A stretch of DNA of 5,232 bases from Alphaproteobacteria bacterium (GCA_029881615.1 JAOUMF010000196.1:1-5232); one strand, 5' to 3'; shown: positions 1-5,232, numbered from the stretch's first letter. Notes: generated from the sequence alone by a model not told the origin. Made by a program: numbers and translations.

Positions 1-1
1 G

Positions 2-574
2 GATGTGGTGGTGAATAATGCCGGGGTTGGTTCGCGACGCGGGGGCGTCGAGGATACGGATGGACCTGGCGAACGCTGGCAGAAGATGCGCGGGCCTAAC
101 CTCGATTCCGGCTATTTCGTTTCGGCCCATGCCTTGCCCTTGATGGAACGGTCGGGCGGCGGGGCAATCGTCAATATATCATCCACCGCGACCCTGCATG
201 GGAACTGGGGCCTTTATTGTATCGCGAAGGCGGCGGTTGAGGGGATGACCAGAGCCTTTGCCGCCGAGGCCGCGCCCATGGGTATCCGCGTCAATTGTGT
301 CAGTCCCGGCTGGATCGCCACCGATCTGGATGGCGCGGCGCCTGCTTCGGGAAGCGGTGACGGATCCTGGGAGACGCCGCCATCCTTGCTGAACCGAATG
401 GGGACGCCAGGCGAAATTGCCGCCGCCGTGTTTTTTCTCGCTTCGGATGAAGCTTCCTTTATTACCGGTCAGACCCTGATCGTCGATGGTGGCATGGCGG
501 TGACGGACTATCCGTCGCGCCCGATGTTGGCGAAGGCCGGCCACGGGCTGAAGTCGCAGCCCGTGGCCGGTTGA
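2..574 (+). CDS. SDR-family NAD(P)-dependent oxidoreductase, C-terminal part (5' end outside window)
   Basis: Carries out NAD(P)(H)-dependent oxidation or reduction of an alcohol/ketone pair, presumably in the cytosol; the substrate cannot be told. The frame is open to the left edge, so the GTG codons at base 5 are internal and the N-terminal Rossmann TGxxxGxG motif is missing (roughly 80 residues by family length). Counting Asp at base 2 as residue 1, I see NNAG (5-8), the Asn of PNLD (33), Ser60/Ser61 in NISS, the YxxxK pair Tyr72 and Lys76 (YCIAK), the SPG turn (101-103) and the C-terminal TGQTLIVDGG (155-164). All are classical SDR marks. Odd point: Ser61 to Tyr72 is 11 residues where many classical SDRs have 13, so the loop before the active-site Tyr is short. 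The tail after VDGG is about 26 residues, and its last 11-12 codons lie in a perfect DNA hairpin. The gene converges on the MCP-A gene, with 13 bp between stop codons. Family is certain; the subfamily is not. Confidence 0.93.
   Translation, partial: DVVVNNAGVGSRRGGVEDTDGPGERWQKMRGPNLDSGYFVSAHALPLMERSGGGAIVNISSTATLHGNWGLYCIAKAAVEGMTRAFAAEAAPMGIRVNCVSPGWIATDLDGAAPASGSGDGSWETPPSLLNRMGTPGEIAAAVFFLASDEASFITGQTLIVDGGMAVTDYPSRPMLAKAGHGLKSQPVAG
537..570. terminator. 14-bp perfect hairpin at convergent gene ends
   Basis: The arms CCGGCCACGGGCTG (537-550) and CAGCCCGTGGCCGG (557-570) are exact reverse complements around a 6-base loop, AAGTCG. Two further G-T wobbles could extend the stem. It covers the last codons of the SDR gene and lies just past the 3' end of the oppositely oriented MCP-A gene. 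There is no U tract on either side, so this is not a textbook intrinsic terminator. It may act as a bidirectional 3' end or mRNA-stabilising stem, or be a dispersed palindromic repeat. The structure is seen directly; its role is inferred. Confidence 0.5.
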
Positions 575-575
575 A

Positions 576-600
576 GCCTGGAAGGGGTCAGGCCGCTTTT
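576..600 (+). terminator. weak terminator-like hairpin for the SDR gene
   Basis: GCCTG (576-580) pairs with CAGGC (589-593) across an 8-base loop, with one possible extra G-T pair. CGC and then TTTT (597-600) follow. It begins 1 base after the SDR stop and overlaps the last codons of the opposing MCP-A gene. The stem is short and the T run modest, so it is only a candidate 3' end for the + strand transcript, perhaps acting with the stronger hairpin just upstream. Confidence 0.25.
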
Positions 601-2330
601 ACGCCGTTAATATAGCGTTCGATCTCGGACCGCAGTTGATCGGCTTGCCGGTTCAGGTTACCCGAAGCCTCCAGCACCTGAGCTGAAGCTGAACCGGTTT
701 CGCCGGCGGCACGGCTGACGCCCGAGATATTCACCGTCACCTCTTCAGTACCCTTTGCGACCTGCTGGACATTCCGGGTTATTTCCTGCGTTGCCGCGTT
801 CTGTTCCTCGACCGCGGCCGCGATGGTGGTGACTATGTCGCTGATCTCGTTGATCGTTCCGCGGATGGTTCCGATCGCCTCGACGGCGCCTTTGGTTTCC
901 TCCTGGACAGAGTTGATCTGTGCCGAGATATCCTCGGTCGCCTTGGCGGTCTGGTTGGCCAGATTCTTGACCTCCTGGGCCACGACGGCAAAACCCTTGC
1001 CGGCTTCGCCGGCGCGCGCCGCCTCGATCGTAGCGTTCAGCGCCAGCAGGTTGGTCTGGCCGGCGATTTCGTTGATCAGGCTTACGACTTCGCTGATGCG
1101 CTGGGCCGCGTCCGACAGGCCGCGTACCACGTCGTCGGTTCGGTCGGCTTCCTTGACCGCCCTTGTGGCGACCTTCGCGGACTGCATGGCCTGGCGACCG
1201 ATCTCGGCGATCGATGCGCCCAGTTCTTCCGACGCGGTTGCTACCGTCTGCACGCTCTGCGAAGCCTGATTGGATGCGGATGCAACAGCCGCGGATTGTC
1301 GGCTGGTTTCCTCGGCGGACGCGGTCATGCTGTGCGCGGTGCTCTCCAATTCCATGGATGCAGAAGATACGACCTGGATGATTCGCTCAATATCGGCTTC
1401 GAAGGAACCCGTCAGGCTCTCGATGATCTGGGCTTGCTGAAGTTTTTCCTCCCGTCGCCGGATTTGCTCGGCGGCCAGCGCCTTGCCCTTGGTCAGGAAG
1501 TCGGACAATACCCGCAGGGCGTCGCCAACCGCGCCGAATTCGTCTTTGCGGCCTTCGACGAGCAGCAGATTGTCCGTCATCTGGGTCTGGCGGTCATCGG
1601 CCGCGAAATCGGCCAGCTTGGCGATATCCTGGCGGACAAATGCGATGCTGCTGGAAATCAACCGGACGAGGTAAATGGCTCCGACCGCGGTGAATAGCAT
1701 CGCCACGCCCGCCAGAATGGCGACAAGATTGCGAAGCTGTTTGTTGTCCATCCGCAGCATTGTCATGTGATGTCCCAACTGGTCGGCGCGTTCACCGGTA
1801 TGCAGTTCCGCGAACGCGACCAGTTCTTCGGTAGCGCCGCCAAGATTCTCGGCGACCGCATCGAACCCGCTCATAAGACGGTTGCCCGCCGCGGTACCTT
1901 CAGCGACATAGGCTCGGGCCATTTGCTGGCCTGCCTTGTAATAAGGCGGAAAGGCGGTTTCCAGGCGGTCCAGCAAGGGGAACGCTGATTTCAGGCCGAG
2001 CGCGGAGGCCTGCTGCCGCGCCAACGCGATATTTATCTCGAAATCTTTCGCATAGTCAGCTGCCACGTCGAAGCCATCATCGAGACCGTTCTGCCCGCGC
2101 GTGGCTGAAATGTCGGTCAGCCATTGCTGAACCTGGATAACATCAATGTTGAGTTTCTTGATGGTTAGCAGGAAAGGAATGTCGCTCTTCGCAAATTCGT
2201 CCACGGTTGTGGCGGCATTTCCAATATGCTGGTCGCCGGTCGACAGCTGTACGAAAGCGGTGGTCGCAGCCAGGCCAAACAGACTGATAACCGTAGCCAG
2301 AACCAGTATCAGTTTTGCTTTTAACGTCAT
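588..2330 (-). CDS. methyl-accepting chemotaxis protein (MCP-A), complete, 580 aa
   Basis: Inner-membrane chemoreceptor that signals to CheW/CheA. Membrane segment 1 lies at about residues 6-27, then a periplasmic all-helical sensor of about 170 residues, membrane segment 2 at about 202-224, a HAMP-like linker at about 225-285, and a cytoplasmic coiled-coil hairpin to residue 580. The hairpin tip (about 421-451, [20 protein letters not shown]) is the near-invariant CheA/CheW-binding site of MCPs. Both arms are about 144 residues. The segment [13 protein letters not shown] (505-517) resembles a methylation helix. The sensor looks like a four-helix-bundle type, marked by [14 protein letters not shown] (67-80); no cofactor-binding motif is evident. 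The C-terminus has no CheR/CheB-tethering pentapeptide. Start: the ATG at 2330 is preceded by GGAG (complement of 2339-2342) with an 8-base spacer, and the hydrophobic segment follows at once. It is a paralogue of MCP-B upstream on the same strand. Receptor identity is certain; the ligand is unknown. Confidence 0.97.
   Translation of the reverse strand: MTLKAKLILVLATVISLFGLAATTAFVQLSTGDQHIGNAATTVDEFAKSDIPFLLTIKKLNIDVIQVQQWLTDISATRGQNGLDDGFDVAADYAKDFEINIALARQQASALGLKSAFPLLDRLETAFPPYYKAGQQMARAYVAEGTAAGNRLMSGFDAVAENLGGATEELVAFAELHTGERADQLGHHMTMLRMDNKQLRNLVAILAGVAMLFTAVGAIYLVRLISSSIAFVRQDIAKLADFAADDRQTQMTDNLLLVEGRKDEFGAVGDALRVLSDFLTKGKALAAEQIRRREEKLQQAQIIESLTGSFEADIERIIQVVSSASMELESTAHSMTASAEETSRQSAAVASASNQASQSVQTVATASEELGASIAEIGRQAMQSAKVATRAVKEADRTDDVVRGLSDAAQRISEVVSLINEIAGQTNLLALNATIEAARAGEAGKGFAVVAQEVKNLANQTAKATEDISAQINSVQEETKGAVEAIGTIRGTINEISDIVTTIAAAVEEQNAATQEITRNVQQVAKGTEEVTVNISGVSRAAGETGSASAQVLEASGNLNRQADQLRSEIERYINGVKAA
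950..1080. repeat. copy 1 of a 131-bp near-identical stretch shared by the two MCP genes
   Basis: By eye this aligns without gaps to 3288-3418, with about 15 mismatches in 131 bases, mostly at third codon positions. It encodes the signalling tip of MCP-A (residues 418-462), which matches MCP-B residue for residue over 45 positions. The two copies are in direct orientation 2338 bp apart. The match reflects common descent under strong selection, possibly with gene conversion; it is not a mobile repeat. Confidence 0.85.
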
Positions 2331-2412
2331 TGTGTAAGCTCCGATAACAGTTGGCGGTCGCGGGCCGGTCGTTCCAGTGGCGTACCGGATATCGCGGATT
2401 ATTTAAAATATT

Positions 2413-2470
2413 AATACTTCGGTATTCATAACGAATCGTTAACGCACTGTATTCCGGAAATTTCTGAAAA
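2413..2470. promoter_or_regulatory. cluster of short dyads in the AT-rich zone upstream of MCP-A
   Basis: Within 58 bases lie AATAC-TTCG-GTATT (2413-2426, a C(UUCG)G tetraloop hairpin if read on +), the 13-base perfect dyad TAACGA-A-TCGTTA (2429-2441), TTCCGGAA (2452-2459), the overlapping GAAATTTC (2457-2464) and TTTC-T-GAAA (2461-2469). They lie about 83-140 bases before the MCP-A start codon. Their density in the most AT-rich part of the gap suggests a promoter/operator zone, but AT-rich DNA makes short dyads easily and no regulator family is implied. Confidence 0.4.
2451..2461. promoter_or_regulatory. ATTCCGG-type element, MCP-A copy
   Basis: ATTCCGGAAAT on the + strand. It matches ATTCCGGTAAT at 4606-4616, upstream of MCP-B, at 10 of 11 positions and in the same orientation to the gene. 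It lies 120 bases before the MCP-A start. A match of this length between two gaps of this size could arise by chance, so a common regulator is only a suggestion. Confidence 0.25.
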
Positions 2471-2548
2471 TTCATGCGACAGTTCCGCCATGGATTGAAA
2501 ATACACAGTAATTTCAGGTCATTATGATTTTGGGTTGGAAGCGTGGTT

Positions 2549-2584
2549 GGTGAAAAAAGCGAGGGCGTTTTTTTTCGCTTCACC
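2549..2584. terminator. T-tract hairpin between the MCP genes, either direction
   Basis: GGTGAAAAAAGCG (2549-2561), loop AGGG, then CG and eight T (2566-2575), then CGCTTCACC (2576-2584). The A run can pair with the T run with CG closing the loop, or GGTGAA can pair with TTCACC in an outer stem. Read on the minus strand it gives AAGCG/CGCTT with a trailing T run. It is therefore a plausible weak bidirectional terminator, about 340 bases past the MCP-B stop and 220 bases before the MCP-A start. The stem is AU-rich, so its strength is doubtful. Confidence 0.35.
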
Positions 2585-2734
2585 CTAAAAGGTTGTTGGT
2601 GGGAGCCTTTGTGAGGCTGACTCGACGTTACGGGTCAAGCGTTCACGCATGGCGCGAGGAATCCCGGCCTGTTCGTTCAGATCCGGTATGGTTTGCAGAA
2701 TCCGGGGCGAGGAAGGGTTGGTTGTCTGAGTGGT

Positions 2735-2765
2735 CTGGCCGCCGCCGATGGCTGGCCAGCTTTTT
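2735..2765 (+). terminator. intrinsic terminator-like hairpin on the + strand, no gene in front of it
   Basis: The left arm CTGGCC plus GCC (2735-2743) pairs with GGC (2750-2752) and GGCCAG (2754-2759), leaving one bulged T at 2753 and a 6-base loop. One C and then TTTTT (2761-2765) follow. This is a GC-rich stem of 9 pairs with a U tract, the normal intrinsic-terminator form, but only for + strand transcription. Both flanking genes are on the minus strand, so nothing annotated would use it. Confidence 0.45.
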
Positions 2766-2782
2766 CGGTGGTGATGCTTTTC

Positions 2783-2811
2783 CCGAAAACAACGTTTTCA
2801 TCCGTTGTCGG
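2783..2811 (-). terminator. weak terminator-like hairpin downstream of MCP-B
   Basis: On the minus strand ACAACG pairs with CGTTGT (complements of 2803-2808 and 2789-2794) across an 8-base loop, followed by TTTC. An outer CCGA/TCGG pairing is possible with a TTT bulge. An overlapping alternative stem, GAAAAC-AAC-GTTTTC (2785-2799), excludes the first. It sits about 120 bases past the MCP-B stop and is the best placed 3' end candidate for that transcript, though weak. Confidence 0.25.
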
Positions 2812-2925
2812 CGCGGATTTGGTCACCGCATTGTCGATCCGTGGGCCATCTTGTTGTATTTTATCGGACCATGCGCGGCCGGGTGATTTGCGAATGCCGG
2901 GAAGATCGGTACTGGGCCTTGCCCG

Positions 2926-4530
2926 TCAGGCAACCTTGACTTCCATGATGAATCGCTCGATTTCGCTGCGCAATTGTTCGGCCTGGCGCGACAGGTCGCC
3001 CGAAGCTTGATGCACCTGGACCGACGCGGCGCCGGTTTCCTCGGCGATACGGCTGACCCCGTCAATATTCGAGGTTACTTCCTCGGCGCCGCGCGCGGCC
3101 TCGCGCACGTTACGGCCGATTTCCGCGGTTGCCTGTTCCTGTTTTTCGACAGCGCTCGCTATTTCCCAGGAAATGTTACTTATTTCACGGATAGTATCGC
3201 GGATCGATTCGATCACGCCGACGGCATTTTGGGTCTGTTCCTGCACCCGGTCCACCTGTCCGGCGATTTCTTCCGTCGCGCGCGCGGTCTGGTTTGCCAG
3301 ATTCTTCACTTCCTGGGCCACGACGGCGAAGCCCTTGCCTGCCTCGCCGGCACGCGCTGCCTCGATGGTCGCGTTCAGCGCCAGAAGGTTGGTCTGTCCG
3401 GCGATTTCATTGATCAGCCCCACCACCTCTGTAATGCGTAGCGCGGCTTCCGAGAGATCCTGGATCACCTCATCGGTACGTCCCGCGTCGTCCACGGCGC
3501 GGCTGGCGATGTCCGCCGAATGTTTGGCCTCGCGCCTGATTTCGGCAACCGATTCCCCAAGCTGTTCCGATGCCGCCGCCACCAGTCGGACATTCTGCGA
3601 CGCCTGTACCGCGGCGGCGGCCACACTCGCGGCTTGGCGGCTGTTCTGGCCGGCCGATTTGGTCAGCGACGCGGCGGTCGTCTCCAGTTCATTGGACGCC
3701 GAGGACACCGACTGGATTATTTCACCGGCACTGTTGCTGAAGGCAGCGGAGATGTTTTCAATCCGTTGCGCATGACGAAGGTGTTCGGCCTTTCTGGCGT
3801 CTTCGTCATGTGCCAGTTTTTTGCCTTTGATCAGGAATCTGGCCAACTCGCCGAGCGCCTTGCCGATCTCTCCGAACTCGTCCTGGCGATGTTCGCCATC
3901 CAGAGTCAGGTGAATCTTATCGTTCTCGTCATATGTAGCGACGGTGTAATCGCTCAGCGTACCGATATCGCGCTGGGTAAAGGCAATGCTGTCGCGGATT
4001 CTGCGATACAGCGTCACCGCGCCCCAGATCGCGCCGATCAATCCGACGGACGTAAAGCTCAACACCAGAACGACAAGGATGTCGTTTGCCTGATTCAGCC
4101 ATGACGTGTTGGCATTCAGTTTTCCGACATGCTCCTGTATCTGAAGCTCTGCGTAGGTGGCGAAGCTGTCAACGGCCGCCGTCAGTGTTGCTGATGGATT
4201 CAACCGTTCCCGGTCGATCTGGTTGAGCAGCCGGGTTGCTTCCGGTTTGTTCGCGCCCCGTAACAAGGCGCGGGCTTCGGCCACGAGTCTCTCCAGTTTT
4301 TCCGACGCTTCGTCACGATTGCCTGTCAGTCGCATCGCCTCTGTCTGCATATTCCTGGCAGCGACGAAAACGGGAAATTCGGTAGTTTCAAGTGTCGCTG
4401 CGTCGGCGGCGATGATCGTCAGCTCTCCACCATGACCATACCACAGGCCGGCACCAATGGTGCCCCCGGCCGAGGCGATTAGCAGGATCAGAAAAAACAG
4501 GACGCGGATAACGTTACCCTTGAGCGTCAT
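2926..4530 (-). CDS. methyl-accepting chemotaxis protein (MCP-B), complete, 534 aa
   Basis: Inner-membrane chemoreceptor and paralogue of MCP-A. Membrane segment 1 lies at about residues 8-30, a periplasmic sensor of only about 118 residues at 31-148, membrane segment 2 at about 150-175, a HAMP-like linker at about 176-240, then the coiled-coil hairpin to residue 534. From about residue 257 to the end it aligns with MCP-A without a gap (offset 46). Residues 372-416, the CheA/CheW-binding tip, match MCP-A exactly. The segment [11 protein letters not shown] (461-471) fits the methylation helix, with EK where MCP-A has EE. No tether pentapeptide is present. The sensor is helical, Ala/Leu/Glu-rich and lacks the [10 protein letters not shown] signature of MCP-A, so a different ligand or partner is likely. 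Start: the ATG at 4530 follows AAGGA (complement of 4541-4545) with a 10-base spacer, and both paralogues begin MTLK. Receptor identity is certain; the ligand is unknown. Confidence 0.97.
   Translation of the reverse strand: MTLKGNVIRVLFFLILLIASAGGTIGAGLWYGHGGELTIIAADAATLETTEFPVFVAARNMQTEAMRLTGNRDEASEKLERLVAEARALLRGANKPEATRLLNQIDRERLNPSATLTAAVDSFATYAELQIQEHVGKLNANTSWLNQANDILVVLVLSFTSVGLIGAIWGAVTLYRRIRDSIAFTQRDIGTLSDYTVATYDENDKIHLTLDGEHRQDEFGEIGKALGELARFLIKGKKLAHDEDARKAEHLRHAQRIENISAAFSNSAGEIIQSVSSASNELETTAASLTKSAGQNSRQAASVAAAAVQASQNVRLVAAASEQLGESVAEIRREAKHSADIASRAVDDAGRTDEVIQDLSEAALRITEVVGLINEIAGQTNLLALNATIEAARAGEAGKGFAVVAQEVKNLANQTARATEEIAGQVDRVQEQTQNAVGVIESIRDTIREISNISWEIASAVEKQEQATAEIGRNVREAARGAEEVTSNIDGVSRIAEETGAASVQVHQASGDLSRQAEQLRSEIERFIMEVKVA
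3288..3418. repeat. copy 2 of the 131-bp MCP signalling-tip repeat
   Basis: Direct-orientation partner of 950-1080, about 88% identical by eye and gap-free. It encodes MCP-B residues 372-416. The near-identity drops quickly outside the tip, as expected for selection on the CheA/CheW contact surface. Confidence 0.85.
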
Positions 4531-4594
4531 ATGCGTAGATTCCTTGATAGTATTTCAGGCAGATAGTGAAATCGGATAGGTCTGTGATTTTGTG

Positions 4595-4616
4595 CATTCC
4601 GATACATTCCGGTAAT
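4595..4616. promoter_or_regulatory. tandem CATTCCG pair and ATTCCGGTAAT element upstream of MCP-B
   Basis: CATTCCG occurs at 4595-4601 and again at 4605-4611, a 10-base period. The second copy runs into ATTCCGGTAAT (4606-4616), which differs at one position from ATTCCGGAAAT upstream of MCP-A. It sits 64-85 bases before the MCP-B start codon. It may be a regulator site shared by the two receptors, but the evidence is two short matches only. Confidence 0.3.
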
Positions 4617-4748
4617 CCGCCGCTCCGAATCGGTCGGTACAATAGGTAGTGATGGTTTATATCTGGTAAATTGCAGATCGGAGGCATGCCGCCTGAATGT
4701 AAAGGGCCTGGTTCGTCCGCATGTGATGACTCTGGCTATGTGACAGGG

Positions 4749-4785
4749 GCCATAATGGCTGTTTCTGAATGTTTCGCAGTGTTTC
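4749..4785. promoter_or_regulatory. three 10-bp-phased GAAACA repeats plus adjoining dyad
   Basis: TGTTTC occurs at 4760-4765, 4770-4775 and 4780-4785, so on the coding strand of MCP-B it reads GAAACA-N4-GAAACA-N4-GAAACA. The copies are exact, on one face of the helix, with no fourth copy on either side. The perfect dyad GCCAT-A-ATGGC (4749-4759) abuts the array. Phased direct repeats of this period are typical of sites bound side by side by winged-helix response regulators (OmpR/PhoB family), among others. It lies about 230-255 bases before the MCP-B start and just inside the likely transcribed region of the candidate promoter, which would suit repression; activation of a later promoter is equally possible. 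Confidence 0.45.
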
Positions 4786-4804
4786 TATATCGAATTTACG
4801 CATT

Positions 4805-4832
4805 GGTATAATTCAGTGCATACTAATGTAAA
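4805..4832 (-). promoter_or_regulatory. candidate sigma-70-type promoter for MCP-B
   Basis: On the minus strand TTTACA (complement of 4827-4832) matches the -35 consensus at 5 of 6 positions. After 16 bases TATACC (complement of 4805-4810) matches the -10 consensus at 4 of 6. Transcription would start near 4798, giving a leader of about 270 bases. A second -10-like TATAAA (complement of 4656-4661) lies nearer the gene but has no recognisable -35. No FliA- or sigma-54-type promoter with correct spacing was found. Confidence 0.35.
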
Positions 4833-4858
4833 CCCGGCGATAGGTCGCACCGCCGCCA

Positions 4859-5232
4859 TTATTTATCTGTCTTCCCCAATCCGCCGCCAGCCGGCAGTTC
4901 CAATATGATGGCGTCGCCCGCTGGAACGATCTGTTTGCCCTTGCCTTTCAATTTCGTGCCTGATGCTAGATGGATGCTTCCAGCCGCGCCGTCGGCGCCG
5001 CCATTGCGGCCGCGCGCCGGGTGGTCGATGCGATCGAACAGGGCGAAGATGGCAAAGGGCGCGCCTTCGGCATGGGCGATCTCTATCACCTGCCCGTCGC
5101 CGCCCTGGAATTCACCGGTCCCGCCGGAATTCGGTCGGTATTCCTTGCGCCGGAAGATCAGCGGCGAAATGGATTCGGTGATTTCCACCGGCGTATTGCG
5201 CACGCCCGAAGGGAATGCGGTGGCGCTGAGCC
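4859..5232 (-). CDS. hyuB: hydantoinase B/oxoprolinase family protein, C-terminal 123 residues (5' end outside window)
   Basis: This is the C-terminus of the HyuB-type subunit of ATP-dependent hydantoinase/5-oxoprolinase enzymes, cytosolic enzymes that open hydantoin or oxoproline-like rings, normally together with a HyuA subunit. The frame is open to the right edge; the GTG at 5203 is internal, because the in-frame codons before it continue the family pattern LSATAFPSG. Family marks visible in order are FPSGVRNTPVE, the YRPNSGGTGEFQGGDGQ glycine-rich loop, DRIDHPARG, GGADGAAG, and a closing VPAGDAIILELPAGGGLG near the stop. The whole protein would be expected to be about 500-600 residues. 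The actual substrate cannot be read from this fragment. Next downstream on the same strand, after 328 bases, is the chemoreceptor MCP-B. Family assignment is strong; the symbol is by family only. Confidence 0.9.
   Translation of the reverse strand, partial: LSATAFPSGVRNTPVEITESISPLIFRRKEYRPNSGGTGEFQGGDGQVIEIAHAEGAPFAIFALFDRIDHPARGRNGGADGAAGSIHLASGTKLKGKGKQIVPAGDAIILELPAGGGLGKTDK

Larger units (their letters stand above)
2331..2925. other. 595-bp intergenic region between MCP-B and MCP-A
   Basis: I find no convincing gene here. Several frames are open for 70-100 codons on either strand, but none has a good ribosome site, recognisable protein or codon bias. Bases 2398-2530 are clearly AT-rich (about 30% GC in 2401-2460) and are the likely promoter zone for MCP-A. 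The rest is GC-richer and holds the hairpins listed separately: 2549-2584, 2735-2765 and 2783-2811. A gap this long argues that MCP-A is transcribed on its own and not merely as read-through from MCP-B. I could not place a sigma-70, sigma-54 or FliA-type promoter for MCP-A with confidence. Confidence 0.6.
4531..4858. other. 328-bp intergenic region between hyuB and MCP-B
   Basis: No gene is seen. The stretch is AT-richer than its flanks (about 42-43% GC in the two 60-base blocks I counted, 4561-4620 and 4741-4800). Just past the hyuB stop, the minus strand can form only a poor stem (CGGC/GCCG with an inner GGT/ACC) before GGTTTA, so no strong hyuB terminator is visible. It holds a sigma-70-like promoter candidate, a phased triple repeat, small palindromes such as GGCATGCC (4683-4690), and a tandem ATTCCG element. 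It is long enough to give MCP-B its own control region. Confidence 0.6.

Noticed and set aside
5..7. GTG at base 5 as start of the SDR and GTG at 5203 as start of the hydantoinase fragment
   Set aside because: Both frames stay open to the window edge and the residues before each codon continue the family pattern, so both genes are cut by the window rather than starting there.
2143..2583. Minus-strand open frame of 146 codons starting at a GTG in the T-tract hairpin
   Set aside because: More than a third of it overlaps MCP-A in another frame, the protein is unlike anything recognisable and it would start within a hairpin.
2914..2924. GGGC-AAG-GCCC stem right after the MCP-B stop
   Set aside because: Only four pairs with no U tract; not enough to call a terminator.
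2677..2925. In-frame extension of 82 sense codons directly after the MCP-B TGA, possible stop read-through
   Set aside because: MCP-B ends where the paralogue MCP-A ends, so the TGA is a natural stop. The extension shows no family match or clear codon bias, and an open stretch this long is not rare among six frames at this GC content.
2593..3010. Two + strand frames (97 and 105 codons) in the gap between the receptors
   Set aside because: No ribosome site, no recognisable domain and erratic codon use; the second also runs into the MCP-B 3' end.
950..3418. Direct repeat of 131 bp taken as a mobile or recombination element
   Set aside because: It lies wholly in the conserved coding tip of two paralogous receptors, which explains it.
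3173..3775. Long + strand open frame (200 codons) antisense to MCP-B, with a look-alike at 823-1269 antisense to MCP-A
   Set aside because: Both are mirror frames of the conserved signalling domain; their mutual similarity follows from the MCP homology. They lack recognisable products or ribosome sites.
4575..4600. CCGAT-containing stretch upstream of MCP-B resembling a FliA (sigma-28) -10 element
   Set aside because: The A-rich block before it is about 4 bases too close for the TAAA-N15-GCCGATAA arrangement, and the -10 matches only in its core.
4681..4700. Possible sigma-54 promoter near GGCATGCC
   Set aside because: The GG and GC elements are 14 bases apart instead of 10.

Overview
The window looks like ordinary chromosomal sequence from a moderately GC-rich proteobacterium, most likely an alphaproteobacterium. 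The clues are the GC-rich codon use, the style of the two chemoreceptors (HAMP plus signalling hairpin, C-terminus of the LRSEIERxI type, no CheR/CheB tether pentapeptide) and the short-chain dehydrogenase and hydantoinase neighbours. This placement is inference from sequence style; no rRNA or other taxonomic marker is present.

Layout from left to right. Bases 2-574 (+) are the C-terminal three quarters of a short-chain dehydrogenase/reductase (SDR), cut by the left window edge. It converges on a full-length methyl-accepting chemotaxis protein (MCP-A, 588-2330, -); only 13 bp separate the stop codons, and a perfect 14-bp GC-rich hairpin (537-570) covers the end of the SDR gene. Bases 2331-2925 form a 595-bp gap with no convincing gene. 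It holds an AT-rich, dyad-rich promoter-like zone in front of MCP-A and several terminator-like hairpins, the best of which points along the + strand. A second full-length chemoreceptor (MCP-B, 2926-4530, -) follows. It is a paralogue of MCP-A with the same signalling module but a shorter and different sensor. A 328-bp AT-richer gap (4531-4858) carries a candidate promoter and a run of three 10-bp-phased direct repeats. At the right edge (4859-5232, -) is the C-terminus of a hydantoinase B/oxoprolinase-type subunit (HyuB), cut by the window end.

The three minus-strand genes run in the order hyuB, MCP-B, MCP-A, but the long gaps suggest each receptor has its own promoter rather than one tight operon. 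Both receptors would sit in the inner membrane and pass ligand signals through HAMP and a coiled-coil hairpin to CheW/CheA. Their ligands cannot be read from sequence. A link to hydantoin-like or amide substrates is suggested only by the hyuB neighbour.

I see no CRISPR array, mobile element, RNA gene or evidently new multi-gene system. The points most worth a second look are regulatory: the phased triple repeat upstream of MCP-B, the dyad cluster upstream of MCP-A, an orphan + strand terminator between the receptors, and the hairpin at the convergent gene ends.
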